Assembly (NCBI GenBank): GCA_018242425.1
Contig: JAFEBX010000016.1
Span: 1-64,000, forward strand
Source of the DNA: Pseudomonadota bacterium
GTDB lineage: Bacteria > Pseudomonadota > Gammaproteobacteria > Xanthomonadales > Xanthomonadaceae
Length of the DNA: 64,000 nt
Reading direction: 5' to 3'
Position 1 is the first letter of the stretch, and the number at the start of each line of letters is the position of its first letter. Shown here piece after piece: positions 38,234 to 46,907 of this stretch. Made by a program: the position numbers and the translations under genes. The notes below the pieces were generated by a model. It was not told the DNA's origin. It was given only the letters and a program-made list of their open reading frames with translations, and made no database searches.

Positions 38234-38988
38234 CGGAAACCATCCTTCCAGCTGCGCAATGCGGCGAACGCTTCGACGCGACCTTCGGGCGGATGGCCAA
38301 GGTGTTTCGCAAGCGATTGCAGGATTTCCGGCGAATCGACCCGCAGGAACGGATTGCAGGCACGTTCGGAGTCGATGGTGGATGGCAGTGTCGCTGCGTT
38401 GTTGGCGCGCAACGATGCGACCTGGGCGGCGCGTTGTTCCAGCGCAGTGTTGCCGGGTTCCACCGCAAGCGCGAAGCGGGCATTGGCGGCGGTGTATTCG
38501 TGGGTGCAGCAGAGCAGGGTGTCTCCCGGAAGAGCCGCAAGACGATCGAGCGAATCGAGCATCTGCGCCGGCGTGCCTTCGAACAGGCGGCCGCAGCCGA
38601 GGCTGAACATCGAGTCGCCGCAGAAGACCAAGCCTTCGCCGGAATAGGCGACCTGCGTTTGCGTGTGCCCGGGCACCGCGATCGCCTCGAAGCGCCACGG
38701 CCCGATTTCAACCACGTCGCCGTCGGAAACGCGCTGCGTCGCGATCGGAATGCGCGGATCGTCGGGCGCGAATATCGGCACATCCGGCCAGCGAGCATGC
38801 AGTTCCGGCACGCCGTCGATGTGGTCCCAGTGATGATGGGTGATGAGGATCGCCGTCGGTCGCGTCTTGCCCAGGCGTGCGATCACCGGCGCGGCATCGC
38901 CGGGATCGACAACAAGAGTCGCCGGCCCGTCGCGCAGGAGCCAGATGTAGTTGTCCTCGTACGCGGGAATGGGATCGGGTCGTGCCAT
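38230..38988 (-). CDS. gloB: hydroxyacylglutathione hydrolase (glyoxalase II)
   Basis: A 252-residue metallo-beta-lactamase-fold enzyme that hydrolyses S-lactoylglutathione, the second step of methylglyoxal detoxification. Metal motif THHHWDHIDG, later ligands in VPGHTQTQVAY, FCGDSMFSLGCGRLFEG and THEYTAANARFA, and the glyoxalase II C-terminal helical domain (NPFLRVDSPEI). Start at 38988 (ARPDPIPAYEDNYIWLL). It is divergent from the methyltransferase-rnhA-dnaQ operon with 32 bases between. Confidence 0.95.
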   Translation of the reverse strand: MARPDPIPAYEDNYIWLLRDGPATLVVDPGDAAPVIARLGKTRPTAILITHHHWDHIDGVPELHARWPDVPIFAPDDPRIPIATQRVSDGDVVEIGPWRFEAIAVPGHTQTQVAYSGEGLVFCGDSMFSLGCGRLFEGTPAQMLDSLDRLAALPGDTLLCCTHEYTAANARFALAVEPGNTALEQRAAQVASLRANNAATLPSTIDSERACNPFLRVDSPEILQSLAKHLGHPPEGRVEAFAALRSWKDGFR

Positions 38989-39020
38989 CGATTGAGACGG
39001 TGGGCCGTACACTAGGCACC

Positions 39021-39677
39021 ATGCCGAGCCTGTTGCCCATCCGTCAACCCGACCTGCCCGCACGGGACTGGTTCGGAACTGCCCATGGGCGGTTGGTGCT
39101 GGCCTGCGAACAGCCATTGCTGGCGCGCGCCGGGGATGAGCGTCCGGGACTGCCCTGGGTCTGCATTTCTCCCGCCGAGCGACCTGTCGAGGCCGAAGAT
39201 CGCCATCTGTTGTGGCTGCGGGTGGATGGCATTGATGCTCTCGCTGGCGACGTCGGCTGCGCGGTGGATCGCTGGCCACTGGCGAGTGAATCGGTCGGTA
39301 CTGTCGTCCTGCAGCACGCCGGCGATTGCGGGCTGGCCCGCGAGGACGCGCTGGTGGAAGCCAATCGTGTCCTGGTGCCGGGCGGCAGGCTGTGGCTGTT
39401 CAGCCTCAATCCGTTGTCGCCCTATCGGCGCTATTGGTGGCGCCAGGGCGTTTCCGATGCCGAGCCGTTCACCTGGCGCCGGCACCTGCGCCGCCATGGC
39501 TTCGAACCCGAGGCAGTGGCCGAAGGCATCGGCCCGGCGTGGAATGCGCAGCGGATTTCCGCGGTACAGATCGGCGCGGGTGCGCGTGCGGCGTATCGCC
39601 TGTGCGCGGAGAAGCGATCGCTCCCCCTCACGATCAAGCGCGCGCGTGTGCCCAGCCCGGCGCTGACTCCGGCATGA
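39021..39677 (+). CDS. SAM-dependent methyltransferase (YafS-like position)
   Basis: A 218-residue methyltransferase-fold protein. The core ([31 protein letters not shown], in parts) and [20 protein letters not shown] match the class I family, while the usual glycine-rich motif I is poorly conserved. It sits exactly where yafS lies in E. coli, between gloB and rnhA, and its stop overlaps rnhA by 4 bases. Target unknown. A TACACT element ends 7 bases before the ATG, so the transcript might be nearly leaderless. Confidence 0.78.
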   Translation: MPSLLPIRQPDLPARDWFGTAHGRLVLACEQPLLARAGDERPGLPWVCISPAERPVEAEDRHLLWLRVDGIDALAGDVGCAVDRWPLASESVGTVVLQHAGDCGLAREDALVEANRVLVPGGRLWLFSLNPLSPYRRYWWRQGVSDAEPFTWRRHLRRHGFEPEAVAEGIGPAWNAQRISAVQIGAGARAAYRLCAEKRSLPLTIKRARVPSPALTPA

Positions 39678-40132
39678 GTCCTGGCAAGAAGCGGATCGAG
39701 GCGCATACCGATGGCGCCTGCCTTGGCAATCCCGGTCCCGGGGGCTGGGCGGCGTTGCTGCGTTATGGCGCCCACGAGCGCGAGCTGCATGGCGGCGAAG
39801 CGCAGACCACCAACAACCGCATGGAATTGATGGCGGCGATCCGCGCGCTCGAAGCGTTGACCGAGCCGTGCCAGGTCGCGTTGCATACCGATTCGCGCTA
39901 CGTGCAGCAAGGCATTTCCGAATGGCTGGCGGGCTGGCGTCGGCGTGGCTGGAAGACCGCGGGTGGCGATCCGGTGAAGAACCAGGACCTGTGGCAGCGA
40001 CTGGATGAGGCGCGGGCGAACCACCAGGTCGAATGGAAGTGGGTGAAGGGCCATGCCGGCGATCCCGACAACGAACGCGTCGACATGCTGGCGCGCGATG
40101 AGGCAATCAAGATGAAGGAGATGGCAGCCTGA
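39674..40132 (+). CDS. rnhA: ribonuclease HI
   Basis: A 152-residue RNase HI that removes RNA from RNA-DNA hybrids. The catalytic acidic set is seen: Asp in [15 protein letters not shown], Glu in [10 protein letters not shown], Asp in HTDSRYV and Asp in [12 protein letters not shown]. The basic handle ([21 protein letters not shown]) is present. It overlaps the upstream methyltransferase gene by 4 bases and shares one base with dnaQ, as in the compact E. coli arrangement although there the two are divergent. Confidence 0.97.
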   Translation: MSPGKKRIEAHTDGACLGNPGPGGWAALLRYGAHERELHGGEAQTTNNRMELMAAIRALEALTEPCQVALHTDSRYVQQGISEWLAGWRRRGWKTAGGDPVKNQDLWQRLDEARANHQVEWKWVKGHAGDPDNERVDMLARDEAIKMKEMAA

Positions 40133-40839
40133 TGCGCCAGGTCGTGCTCGACACCGAAACCACCGGTCTGGAATGGAAGATCGGAAACCGCGTGGTGGAA
40201 ATCGGTTGCGTGGAATTGCTGGAACGGCGGCCGAGCGGCAAGACCTTCCACGTCTACATCAATCCGCAGCGCGAATTCGAATCGGGCGCGCAGGAAGTCA
40301 CCGGGCTGACGCTCGACTTCCTCGCCGACAAGCCGCTGTTCGCCGACATCATCGACGATTTCATCGCCTTCATCGATGGCGCCGAGTTGGTGATCCACAA
40401 CGCCGCGTTCGACGTCGGCTTCCTCGACCACGAGTTGTCACTGGCGGGCGATCGCTACGGCAGGATCGAGGATCATGCCGGCGTCCTGGACACGCTGGCA
40501 TTGGCGCGCCAGAAATATCCCGGCCAGCGCAACTCGCTGGATGCGTTGTGCCGTCGCCTGGGCGTGGACAATTCGCATCGCCAGCTGCACGGCGCCTTGC
40601 TCGACGCCCAGCTGCTGGCCGAAGCCTATCTGGCGATGACCTCGGGGCAGGGCGAGATCGGCTTCGATGCAGGCAGCGATGGTGCCGTCGAAGTCGTGGT
40701 GCCGTCATGGATGCCGACGGGTGATGCCGGCGTGCGTCCGCGTGTAACGGTGTCCGCAGCCGACATCGATGCCCACGAAGCGCGCATGGCGGCGATCGCG
40801 AAGAAGGCGAAGGACGGCCGGGTGCTGTGGCCCCGGTAA
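40132..40839 (+). CDS. dnaQ: DNA polymerase III epsilon subunit (proofreading exonuclease)
   Basis: A 235-residue 3'-5' exonuclease of the DEDDh class: motif I VLDTETTGLEW, motif II HNAAFDVGFLDHEL, motif III HGALLDAQLLAEAYL. The C-terminal tail (about residues 200-235) is the part that binds the polymerase alpha subunit. It edits replication errors. The ATG is part of TGATG with the rnhA stop. It ends directly against the PP2C gene on the other strand with no spacer. Confidence 0.96.
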   Translation: MRQVVLDTETTGLEWKIGNRVVEIGCVELLERRPSGKTFHVYINPQREFESGAQEVTGLTLDFLADKPLFADIIDDFIAFIDGAELVIHNAAFDVGFLDHELSLAGDRYGRIEDHAGVLDTLALARQKYPGQRNSLDALCRRLGVDNSHRQLHGALLDAQLLAEAYLAMTSGQGEIGFDAGSDGAVEVVVPSWMPTGDAGVRPRVTVSAADIDAHEARMAAIAKKAKDGRVLWPR

Positions 40840-41547
40840 TCAGTTGTTGCGGATCAGCACCGCAGTGATGTTGTCGGAGCCGCCGCCATCGAGCGCCGCG
40901 GCGACCAGCGTATCGACACTCTCCTGCGCGCTGCAGCCGGTATTGGCAAGGACGCGCCCGATCGCCTGATCGTCGACATGCTCGGTCAGGCCGTCGCTGC
41001 ACAACAAGAGTTGTGCTTCCTTGGCGAAATCGCCGCTGATGCGTTCGATATTGAGCTGGCCCGGATCGGTGACGCCGAGTGCCTGGGTGACCATCTTGCG
41101 CTGCGGGTGGGCGCGGGCTTCGTCACGGGTCAGGATGCCCTGGATGACCAGCTCCTCGACGTGGCTGTGATCCTGGGTGAGTTGCAGCAAGCCCTGGCCG
41201 GGGCGCCACAGGTAGGCGCGGCTGTCGCCGACCCACGCCACTTCGAAGTGGTCGCCGCGGACCAGCGCGGCAACCACCGTCGTGCCCATCGGCAGCGCTT
41301 CGGAGCGCCGGCGCGATGCCCGCACGATGTCCTCGCCGGCGATGCGCACGGCCTGCACCAGTGGCGTGCCGTCGCGCACCTCGCGCACCACGGCCTCGCG
41401 CGCGAGTGCGCTGGCGATTTCGCCAAAGTCGTGTCCACCGATGCCGTCGGCCACCAGCCACAGGCCCAGCGTTCCTTCGCCGTGGTAGGTGTCCTCGTTG
41501 AGACTGCGCCGAAGCCCGGGGTGGGTGAGGTGGCCGAATTCATACAT
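40840..41547 (-). CDS. PP2C-type serine/threonine protein phosphatase
   Basis: A 235-residue metal-dependent phosphatase with the family motifs in order: RSLNEDTYH, LVADGIGGHDFGEIAS, MGTTVVAAL, VGDSRAYLWR, LLCSDGLTEHV and GGSDNITAVLI. The Asp residues in these bind two Mn or Mg ions. It reverses Ser/Thr kinase signalling in the cytosol. No partner kinase or FHA protein is encoded nearby. The ATG at 41547 begins the family start (YEFGHLTHPGLRR). A terminator and tRNA-Ser lie upstream. Confidence 0.92.
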   Translation of the reverse strand: MYEFGHLTHPGLRRSLNEDTYHGEGTLGLWLVADGIGGHDFGEIASALAREAVVREVRDGTPLVQAVRIAGEDIVRASRRRSEALPMGTTVVAALVRGDHFEVAWVGDSRAYLWRPGQGLLQLTQDHSHVEELVIQGILTRDEARAHPQRKMVTQALGVTDPGQLNIERISGDFAKEAQLLLCSDGLTEHVDDQAIGRVLANTGCSAQESVDTLVAAALDGGGSDNITAVLIRNN

Positions 41548-41563
41548 GGCAGGGATGATACGC

Positions 41564-41595
41564 AAAAAACAAAAACGCCCCACTAGGGGGCGTTT
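41564..41595 (-). terminator. intrinsic terminator of tRNA-Ser(CGA)
   Basis: On the minus strand the stem AAACGCCCC/GGGGCGTTT is followed by TTGTTTTTTG. It ends the tRNA transcript before the PP2C gene. Confidence 0.8.
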
Positions 41596-41602
41596 GCGAA
41601 AC

Positions 41603-41693
<91 letters not shown>

Positions 41694-41715
41694 GAATGGG
41701 TGCAGCGAGCCGGGT

Positions 41716-41744
41716 ATGATACGGCTACCTAGTCCATGCGGCAA
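41716..41744 (-). promoter_or_regulatory. promoter of tRNA-Ser(CGA)
   Basis: On the minus strand TTGCCG (41744-41739) and TATCAT (41721-41716) are 17 bases apart, 22 bases upstream of the tRNA. Confidence 0.55.
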
Positions 41745-41759
41745 CCCGCCGGAGCCAAG

Positions 41760-42167
41760 ATGTCCGAACTGCTCGTCCCCGTGTCCTATGGCGAATTGCT
41801 GGACAAGATCGCGATCCTGCAGATCAAGTCCGAGCGCATGGGTGATCCTGCCAAGCTCGCCAATGTCCGCAACGAACTGGCGGCGGCCGAGCGCACCTGG
41901 GAGGCGCATCCGGCCTCGGCGCATGACATCAGCGATCTGCGCGCGCAGTTGAAAGCAGTGAACGAGCGTCTGTGGGTGATCGAGGATGACATCCGCCTGA
42001 AGGAAAAGGCCCAGGCCTTCGATGCCGAGTTCATCAAGCTGGCGCGCAGCGTCTACTTCGAGAACGATGTTCGTGCGAAGATCAAGAAGGACATCAACCT
42101 CGCATTGGGGTCGACATACGTGGAAGAGAAGTCGTACCAGGATTACGGCACGGGGTCGGGCGCCTGA
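41760..42167 (+). CDS. DUF6165-family protein
   Basis: A 135-residue soluble protein, mostly helical with strong charge alternation (YGELLDKIAILQIKSERMG, LRAQLKAVNERLWVIEDDIRLKEK). This is the DUF6165 pattern; its function is not established. Homologues lie near LPS or glycan synthesis genes, and here it converges on a GT9 glycosyltransferase with no gap (42167/42168) and lies near kdkA, so a role in envelope glycan assembly is plausible by context only. The ATG at 41760 begins SELLVPVSYG. Confidence 0.75.
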   Translation: MSELLVPVSYGELLDKIAILQIKSERMGDPAKLANVRNELAAAERTWEAHPASAHDISDLRAQLKAVNERLWVIEDDIRLKEKAQAFDAEFIKLARSVYFENDVRAKIKKDINLALGSTYVEEKSYQDYGTGSGA

Positions 42168-43235
42168 TCAGCTGAAGTCGCTGCGATAGCGCTCGAACGC
42201 CGCGATCGCATCATCCACCGTGATCAGTTCCATCACGCCGTCGTGCTCGATCTTGGTACCCCATTTCAGCTCCGAAGCGGGTTTTCCCAGGTATTTGCGC
42301 GCGGCGTCATCATAACGATCGACGCAGAAGCGGCGGTCCGAGTACGGGCCGCTGCGCACTGGATTGCTGGCGGCGTGCAGGCCCAGCACCTTGCTGCCCA
42401 TCGCGTTGGCGATGTGCATCGGGCCCGAATCAGGCGTCACCACCAGGTCGGCGCGGGCGAGCAGTGCAGGCAACTGCTTGAGGGTGTCCTTGCCGATCAG
42501 GTCGAGTACCTGGTCGCGTGATCCCATTGCAGCGAGTATTTCAGCGCCTGTCGTGCGCTCCAGCTCGCTGCGACCGCCGCACAACACGATCCGCCAGCCT
42601 TGCGCGACGGCATGATCGGCCAGTGCTGCGTGGCGATCCGGGTACCAGTTGCGGCGCGTGTGGCTGGAGCAGGGCGAGATCAACAATGTGCGGCGGCCGT
42701 CGTCGTCCCATTGCGCGCGTGCCCAGTCATGCGCTTCCCGCGGAACGGGCAGATCCCACACCACCTCGGTCTGCTTTAGGCCCAGCGGTTCGCAGAAGCT
42801 GCCGATCGCGTCAAGGACGTGGATGCCCGGACGATCCTCGATCCGCGCGTTGATGAACAGCCCATGCAGATCCTTGGAGCGCGAACGGTCGTAGCCGACG
42901 CGCAGCCGCGCCGGCACGAACGCCGAAAGCAGGTTCGCGCGCGCGGCGACCTGCATCTGCAACAGCGCATCGAAGCCTTGTGGTTGCAATGCGCGCAGCG
43001 AGCGCCCGAGTGCGCGCATGCCCTTGAAGCCGCTGGACTTGTCGTATTCGACGAACTCCACGCCTTCCAGTCCGGCCAGCAGCTTGTGCTCGCCCTTGCC
43101 GATGATCCAGGTCAGCGCGACTTCCGGCCATGCCTTGCGCAGTGTGCGCACCAGCGGGACCACATGGGTGGCGTCGCCGAGCGCGGACAGGCGCAGCAGG
43201 CAGATGTTGCGGGGCAAACCGGATGACGGGCGCAC
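42168..43235 (-). CDS. glycosyltransferase family 9 (LPS heptosyltransferase-like)
   Basis: A 355-residue GT9 enzyme. The N-terminal Rossmann half starts with ICLLRLSALGDATHVVPLVRTL, the ADP-heptosyltransferase signature. The C-terminal half has the nucleotide-sugar site VVTPDSGPMHIANAMGSKVLGLHAASNPVRSGPYS (in parts). It transfers heptose to Kdo2-lipid A or to the first heptose of the LPS inner core. The start is GTG at 43235; only 20 bases lie between it and the divergent kdkA start. Which heptosyltransferase (WaaC or WaaF) is not settled by what I see. Confidence 0.85.
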   Translation of the reverse strand: MRPSSGLPRNICLLRLSALGDATHVVPLVRTLRKAWPEVALTWIIGKGEHKLLAGLEGVEFVEYDKSSGFKGMRALGRSLRALQPQGFDALLQMQVAARANLLSAFVPARLRVGYDRSRSKDLHGLFINARIEDRPGIHVLDAIGSFCEPLGLKQTEVVWDLPVPREAHDWARAQWDDDGRRTLLISPCSSHTRRNWYPDRHAALADHAVAQGWRIVLCGGRSELERTTGAEILAAMGSRDQVLDLIGKDTLKQLPALLARADLVVTPDSGPMHIANAMGSKVLGLHAASNPVRSGPYSDRRFCVDRYDDAARKYLGKPASELKWGTKIEHDGVMELITVDDAIAAFERYRSDFS

Positions 43236-43255
43236 GACGTTGCTAGACTCGTTGC

Positions 43256-43990
43256 ATGGCGATGGCGCATCAAACTACCACGGCTGCAGGCGACGCTCCG
43301 GCGATGCTGGGCGCGATCGGCATGCCGCAGCCGCAGGCATGGTGGTTCGATCCTGCGTCGGCGGATTTGGCTGCGCAGCCGGTGCAGTCCGGTGGGCGCG
43401 GCAGTGCGTGGTTCGTGCATGGCCCCTTCGGCGATGGCGTGCTGCGCCATTACCGTCGTGGTGGCGCGATGGCGAGGTTGAGCCAGGATCGCTATCTGTG
43501 GGGTGGCGAGGAGCGCGTGCGCAGTGTCGCCGAGTTGCGCCTGCTCGATGCCCTGCAGGTGCGCGGATTGCCGGTTCCCGCGCCGATCGCGGCGGCGTGG
43601 TGGCGCGATGGCGCGACCTATCGCGCGGCGATCCTCATCGCGAGGATTCCCGACGCGCATACATTCGCGTCGGAGATCGCAGCGGGAACCGGGAACGAAA
43701 GCGGGTGGCACGATGCCGGCGCGATGATCGCGCGCTTCCATGCCGCCGGCCTCGAACACGGCGATCTCAACGCCCACAACATCCTGTTCGATGCCGCCTG
43801 CAAATCGTGGCTGATCGATTTCGACAAGAGCCGCCTCCACGCAAAACCGGATCGTCGCAGTTCTGAGGACAACATGGCGCGGCTGGAACGTTCGATCCGC
43901 AAAGTCGGGGCCGGACAATCCCCGATGTATGTGCAGCACGTGATCGACACGCTGCATGCGGGCTATCGTGCGCAAGGAGGACAGGCATGA
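43256..43990 (+). CDS. kdkA: 3-deoxy-D-manno-octulosonic acid kinase
   Basis: A 244-residue lipopolysaccharide kinase of the protein-kinase fold: RLSQDRYLWGGEERVRS, catalytic HGDLNAHNILFD (HGD at residues 168-170) and metal-binding DFDKSR (188-190). KdkA phosphorylates the Kdo residue of the LPS inner core, where Kdo4-P replaces a second Kdo. It is divergent from the GT9 gene and overlaps the MBL gene by 4 bases. The start could be a few codons later (43262 or 43304). Confidence 0.9.
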   Translation: MAMAHQTTTAAGDAPAMLGAIGMPQPQAWWFDPASADLAAQPVQSGGRGSAWFVHGPFGDGVLRHYRRGGAMARLSQDRYLWGGEERVRSVAELRLLDALQVRGLPVPAPIAAAWWRDGATYRAAILIARIPDAHTFASEIAAGTGNESGWHDAGAMIARFHAAGLEHGDLNAHNILFDAACKSWLIDFDKSRLHAKPDRRSSEDNMARLERSIRKVGAGQSPMYVQHVIDTLHAGYRAQGGQA

Positions 43991-44745
43991 CCATGACGTG
44001 GTCGTTGCGCTTCCACGGCGTTGGCAATGCGTCGGCTGCGGGCAGTCTCGGCTCGGCGATGGCGACGATCGAACGCGATGGCCGGCCATGGCTGACCATC
44101 GACTGCGGTGCGGAGGGTCTTGATCACTATCTGGCCACCTACGGCGAATATCCGAGGGCGCTGTACATCACCCATACCCATCTCGATCACGTTGGTGGTT
44201 TCGAACGGCTGTTCGTCGGTGCGTGGTTCGATGAAGCACTGCGCGGCGGCGTGCGGGTGTATTGCCCGGCCAGCGTGGTGCCGCTGTTGCACCAGCGCGT
44301 CGGCGATTATCCGAACGTGCTGGCCGAAGGCGGCGTCAATTTCTGGGAAGCATTCCGGTTGATTCCGGTCGGGGATCGTTTCTGGCGCGAAGGCCTGCAT
44401 CTGGAAACGTTCGCGGTGCGCCATCACTGGCCGAAATCCGCCTATGGATTGCGCTTGCCCGGCAGCGTGGTGTGGACCGGTGACACCCGGCCGGTTCCGG
44501 AAGTGTTGCGCGTGGTCGCCAATGCCGGCGAAGTGATCGCCCACGATTGCGGATTGCACGGCAATCCGTCGCATACCGGGTTCGACGATTTCCTGCGCGA
44601 ATACGATGCGGAAACGCGCGCACGCTGCATCCTCTACCACTATGGTTCGCCGCAGGAAGCGCAGGTCATGCGCGGCCAGGGTGCGCGTGTCGCGGAACCG
44701 GGGGAAGTGATTGCGCTGCCGACGCCGCGGCCGATCGGGCCCTGA
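43987..44745 (+). CDS. MBL-fold metallo-hydrolase
   Basis: A 252-residue metallo-beta-lactamase-fold protein, RNase Z-like in outline: YITHTHLDHVGGFERLF (metal motif HxHxDH), TFAVRHHWPKSAYGLRLPG, WTGDTRPVPEVL, AHDCGLHGNPSH and ILYHYGSPQEA. The substrate is not evident. It is translationally coupled to kdkA (ATGA overlap), hinting at an LPS-linked role, but it may only share the transcript. The SRP RNA gene on the other strand lies 9 bases beyond its stop. Confidence 0.85.
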   Translation: MTMTWSLRFHGVGNASAAGSLGSAMATIERDGRPWLTIDCGAEGLDHYLATYGEYPRALYITHTHLDHVGGFERLFVGAWFDEALRGGVRVYCPASVVPLLHQRVGDYPNVLAEGGVNFWEAFRLIPVGDRFWREGLHLETFAVRHHWPKSAYGLRLPGSVVWTGDTRPVPEVLRVVANAGEVIAHDCGLHGNPSHTGFDDFLREYDAETRARCILYHYGSPQEAQVMRGQGARVAEPGEVIALPTPRPIGP

Positions 44746-44754
44746 AAAGGTGAC

Positions 44755-44856
44755 GGCCCCGCCAACGATCCTCGGCGCACGCGTCATTCAATACCGTTGC
44801 TGCCTTCCGGCCCTGGCGGGGTTTTCGAACTAGCGTCGCGAGGGGCCGACGGGGCC
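44755..44856 (-). ncRNA. ffs: 4.5S signal recognition particle RNA
   Basis: On the minus strand a hairpin-like RNA of about 102 bases has paired ends (GGCCCC and GGGGCC) and the conserved apical SRP sequence CCAGGGCCGGAAGGCAGCAA. This loop (GCCGGAAGGCAGC) binds Ffh in bacterial SRP. The 5' and 3' ends are set by pairing and are approximate to a few bases. Confidence 0.9.
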
Positions 44857-44914
44857 GCCATAGAGGCTTGCGCCAAGCGGAAAGCGATTCCGCGGCGCGC
44901 AGTTTAACAGATGA

Positions 44915-46039
44915 TCAGGCCCAGCCGAATCCCTCTGCGATGCGGAACATCGCCCACGACATCGTGCCGGCGGCGGGAATGGTGAGGATCCATGCCCAGA
45001 CGATGCGTTCGATCACGGTCAAGCGCAGTGCGCGCGGATTCTTGCCGAAACCGACGCCCATGATTGCGGTCGAAATGCTGTGGGTGGTCGATACCGGCAT
45101 GCCGAAATGCGCAGCGGTGATGAGGATGGTCGCCGAGGCCGTTTCCGCGGCGAAACCGTCGATCGGCTGCAGTTTCACCATCTTGTGGCCGAGCGTCTTG
45201 ATGATGCGCCAGCCGCCGGTCGCGGTGCCGATCGCCATCACCAAGGCGCAGGTCGCGATGATCCAGGTGTCGATATGCGAGTTGTCGCTGCTGGACGGAT
45301 GCAGGAACGACAACCATTCCGGCAGGTTGTCGAGCGTGCCCGCTGCCTGGGCGCCGAACAGCGCCAGCGCGATGATGCCCATGGTCTTTTGCGCATCGTT
45401 GCTGCCATGGGCGAAACCCATGTAGGCGGCGGAAACGACCTGCGCCTTGCCGAAGAAGGCATTGACCCAGCGCGGGCGGGCGATGCGCGCAAGCGGGCCG
45501 CCTGCGCGATGCAGCGCGGCGATGATGGCGTAAAGCAACCCGAGGATCAGCACGCCCAGCACGAAACCTGCGATCGGCGAGGACACCATCGGCACCAGCA
45601 CCTTCCACAGGATGCCCTTGTTGGTGGTCCAGCCGCCGTCACCGGCGTGCGACCACATCAACGCGTGCCAGTTGCCGTGGGACGATGCCAGCACCGCGCC
45701 GCAGAGCCCGCCGATCAGCGTGTGAGAGGACGAGGACGGCAGTCCGAGCCACCACGTGATCAGGTTCCAGCTGATGCCGCCGAGCAGCGCGCACAGGATC
45801 ACCTGGGAGGTGACTTGCGCGACCTGGGTGTCGATCAGGCCGGACGAAATCGTCTTGGCGACGGCGGTGCCGAAGAACGCACCGACGAGGTTCATCGCGG
45901 CGGCCAGCATCACCGCCTTGCCCGGCGTCAGCACCTTGGTTGCGACCACGGTCGCGATCGAATTGGCGGTGTCGTGGAAGCCGTTGATGAACTCGAACAC
46001 CAGCGCGGCGACGATCACCAGCAACAGAAGAGCCAGCAT
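44915..46039 (-). CDS. pit: low-affinity inorganic phosphate transporter (Pit family)
   Basis: A 374-residue membrane protein with about ten helices and the two inverted Pit signatures FINGFHDTANSIATVVATK and GFAHGSNDAQKTMGIIAL. It imports metal-phosphate with protons at the inner membrane. The DUF47 gene lies 10 bases upstream on the same strand, the usual pair. It is far from the PhoBR operon and no Pho box was seen ahead of the pair. Confidence 0.93.
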   Translation of the reverse strand: MLALLLLVIVAALVFEFINGFHDTANSIATVVATKVLTPGKAVMLAAAMNLVGAFFGTAVAKTISSGLIDTQVAQVTSQVILCALLGGISWNLITWWLGLPSSSSHTLIGGLCGAVLASSHGNWHALMWSHAGDGGWTTNKGILWKVLVPMVSSPIAGFVLGVLILGLLYAIIAALHRAGGPLARIARPRWVNAFFGKAQVVSAAYMGFAHGSNDAQKTMGIIALALFGAQAAGTLDNLPEWLSFLHPSSSDNSHIDTWIIATCALVMAIGTATGGWRIIKTLGHKMVKLQPIDGFAAETASATILITAAHFGMPVSTTHSISTAIMGVGFGKNPRALRLTVIERIVWAWILTIPAAGTMSWAMFRIAEGFGWA

Positions 46040-46049
46040 GGCGGCGGTC

Positions 46050-46676
46050 TCAGGAATTCTTCAGCACGATCTGGTAGGCGACCACGCCGGCTTCGCGGCA
46101 GCGGTCGATCGCCTTCTCGAGGATCTCGAAGAACTCCTTGAGCAGGAACATCTCGCCGGCATCGAGCCGTCCGGAATAGATGTCGCGATGGAGTTCGAGG
46201 ATCAGGCGGTCGGCCTCGGCCTCGAGGACGCGCAGGCGCTCGTTGAGCTTGCTCATCTCCTCCAGGTTCATGTGGTGGAGTCCTTGCACCATCTGCACCA
46301 CGACCCCGGCGGCTTGTTCCAGCATGGATGCGCGCGGGGCGAAATCGATGCCGCCGAGGCGATGGCTGGCCAGCGCATAGCGGTCGGCGAAGCGCTCGAC
46401 CTGCTTGGGGATCTTGTACAGCGCCGAACTCAGCGCTTCGATGTCCTCGCGCTCGATCGGGGTGATGAAGCTGTCGACCAGCGCGTGGTTGATCTTGTCG
46501 GAGGCGACGCGCTCGCGCTGGCGGGCCAGCTTGAAGGCGTCCAGTGCCGGATTGCGGGCCGGGTCCTTCAGCATCTGGTACAGCGCCTTGGTGCTTTCAT
46601 GCGCGGCGTCGGCCGCTTCATCCAGCAAATCGAAGAACTGCTTGCCGGAACCGAAGATCGTCTGCAGTGAAAACAT
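46050..46676 (-). CDS. DUF47/TIGR00153-family PhoU-like protein
   Basis: A 208-residue all-helical protein of the PhoU-like DUF47 family, with the start FGSGKQFFDLLDEAADAAHES and the metal-cluster type phrases REDIEALSSALYKIPKQVERF and HHMNLEEMSKLNERLR. Proteins of this family sit beside Pit transporters and are believed to regulate their activity. It is first in the two-gene operon with pit. A tRNA-Ser terminator lies upstream. Confidence 0.9.
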   Translation of the reverse strand: MFSLQTIFGSGKQFFDLLDEAADAAHESTKALYQMLKDPARNPALDAFKLARQRERVASDKINHALVDSFITPIEREDIEALSSALYKIPKQVERFADRYALASHRLGGIDFAPRASMLEQAAGVVVQMVQGLHHMNLEEMSKLNERLRVLEAEADRLILELHRDIYSGRLDAGEMFLLKEFFEILEKAIDRCREAGVVAYQIVLKNS

Positions 46677-46723
46677 GGGGCGTGCGCCTCGCTGGCCGGG
46701 ACGGCGAAAGTGACAATTCTGCT

Positions 46724-46750
46724 ACAAAAAAGCCCCGGCTGGCCGGGGCT
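46724..46750 (-). terminator. intrinsic terminator of tRNA-Ser(GGA)
   Basis: On the minus strand the stem AGCCCCGG/CCGGGGCT (loop CCAG) is followed by TTTTTTG. Confidence 0.85.
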
Positions 46751-46761
46751 CTCGTGCAATC

Positions 46762-46854
46762 TGGCGGAGAGAGGGGGATTCGAACCCCCGAAGCGCGGTT
46801 TAGACGCTTACACACTTTCCAGGCGTGCTCCTTCAACCACTCGGACACCTCTCC
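46762..46854 (-). tRNA. tRNA-Ser(GGA)
   Basis: On the minus strand GGAGAGG pairs with TCTCTCC, followed by GCCA. The loop CTGGAAA gives anticodon GGA. A long variable arm is present. Confidence 0.97.
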
Positions 46855-46867
46855 GTGCTAGCCGGCC

Positions 46868-46897
46868 ATTGTACCTGCAGGGGGCAGGGCGTGGCAA
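46868..46897 (-). promoter_or_regulatory. promoter of tRNA-Ser(GGA)
   Basis: On the minus strand TTGCCA (46897-46892) and TACAAT (46873-46868) are 18 bases apart, ending 13 bases before the tRNA. It lies back to back with the dnaX start. Confidence 0.55.
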
Positions 46898-46907
46898 AAT
46901 CACCCCC

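Noticed and set aside
46677..46723. Possible Pho box before DUF47-pit
   Set aside because: Only a single TTGTCAC-like unit is present on the minus strand, with no second repeat 11 bases away.
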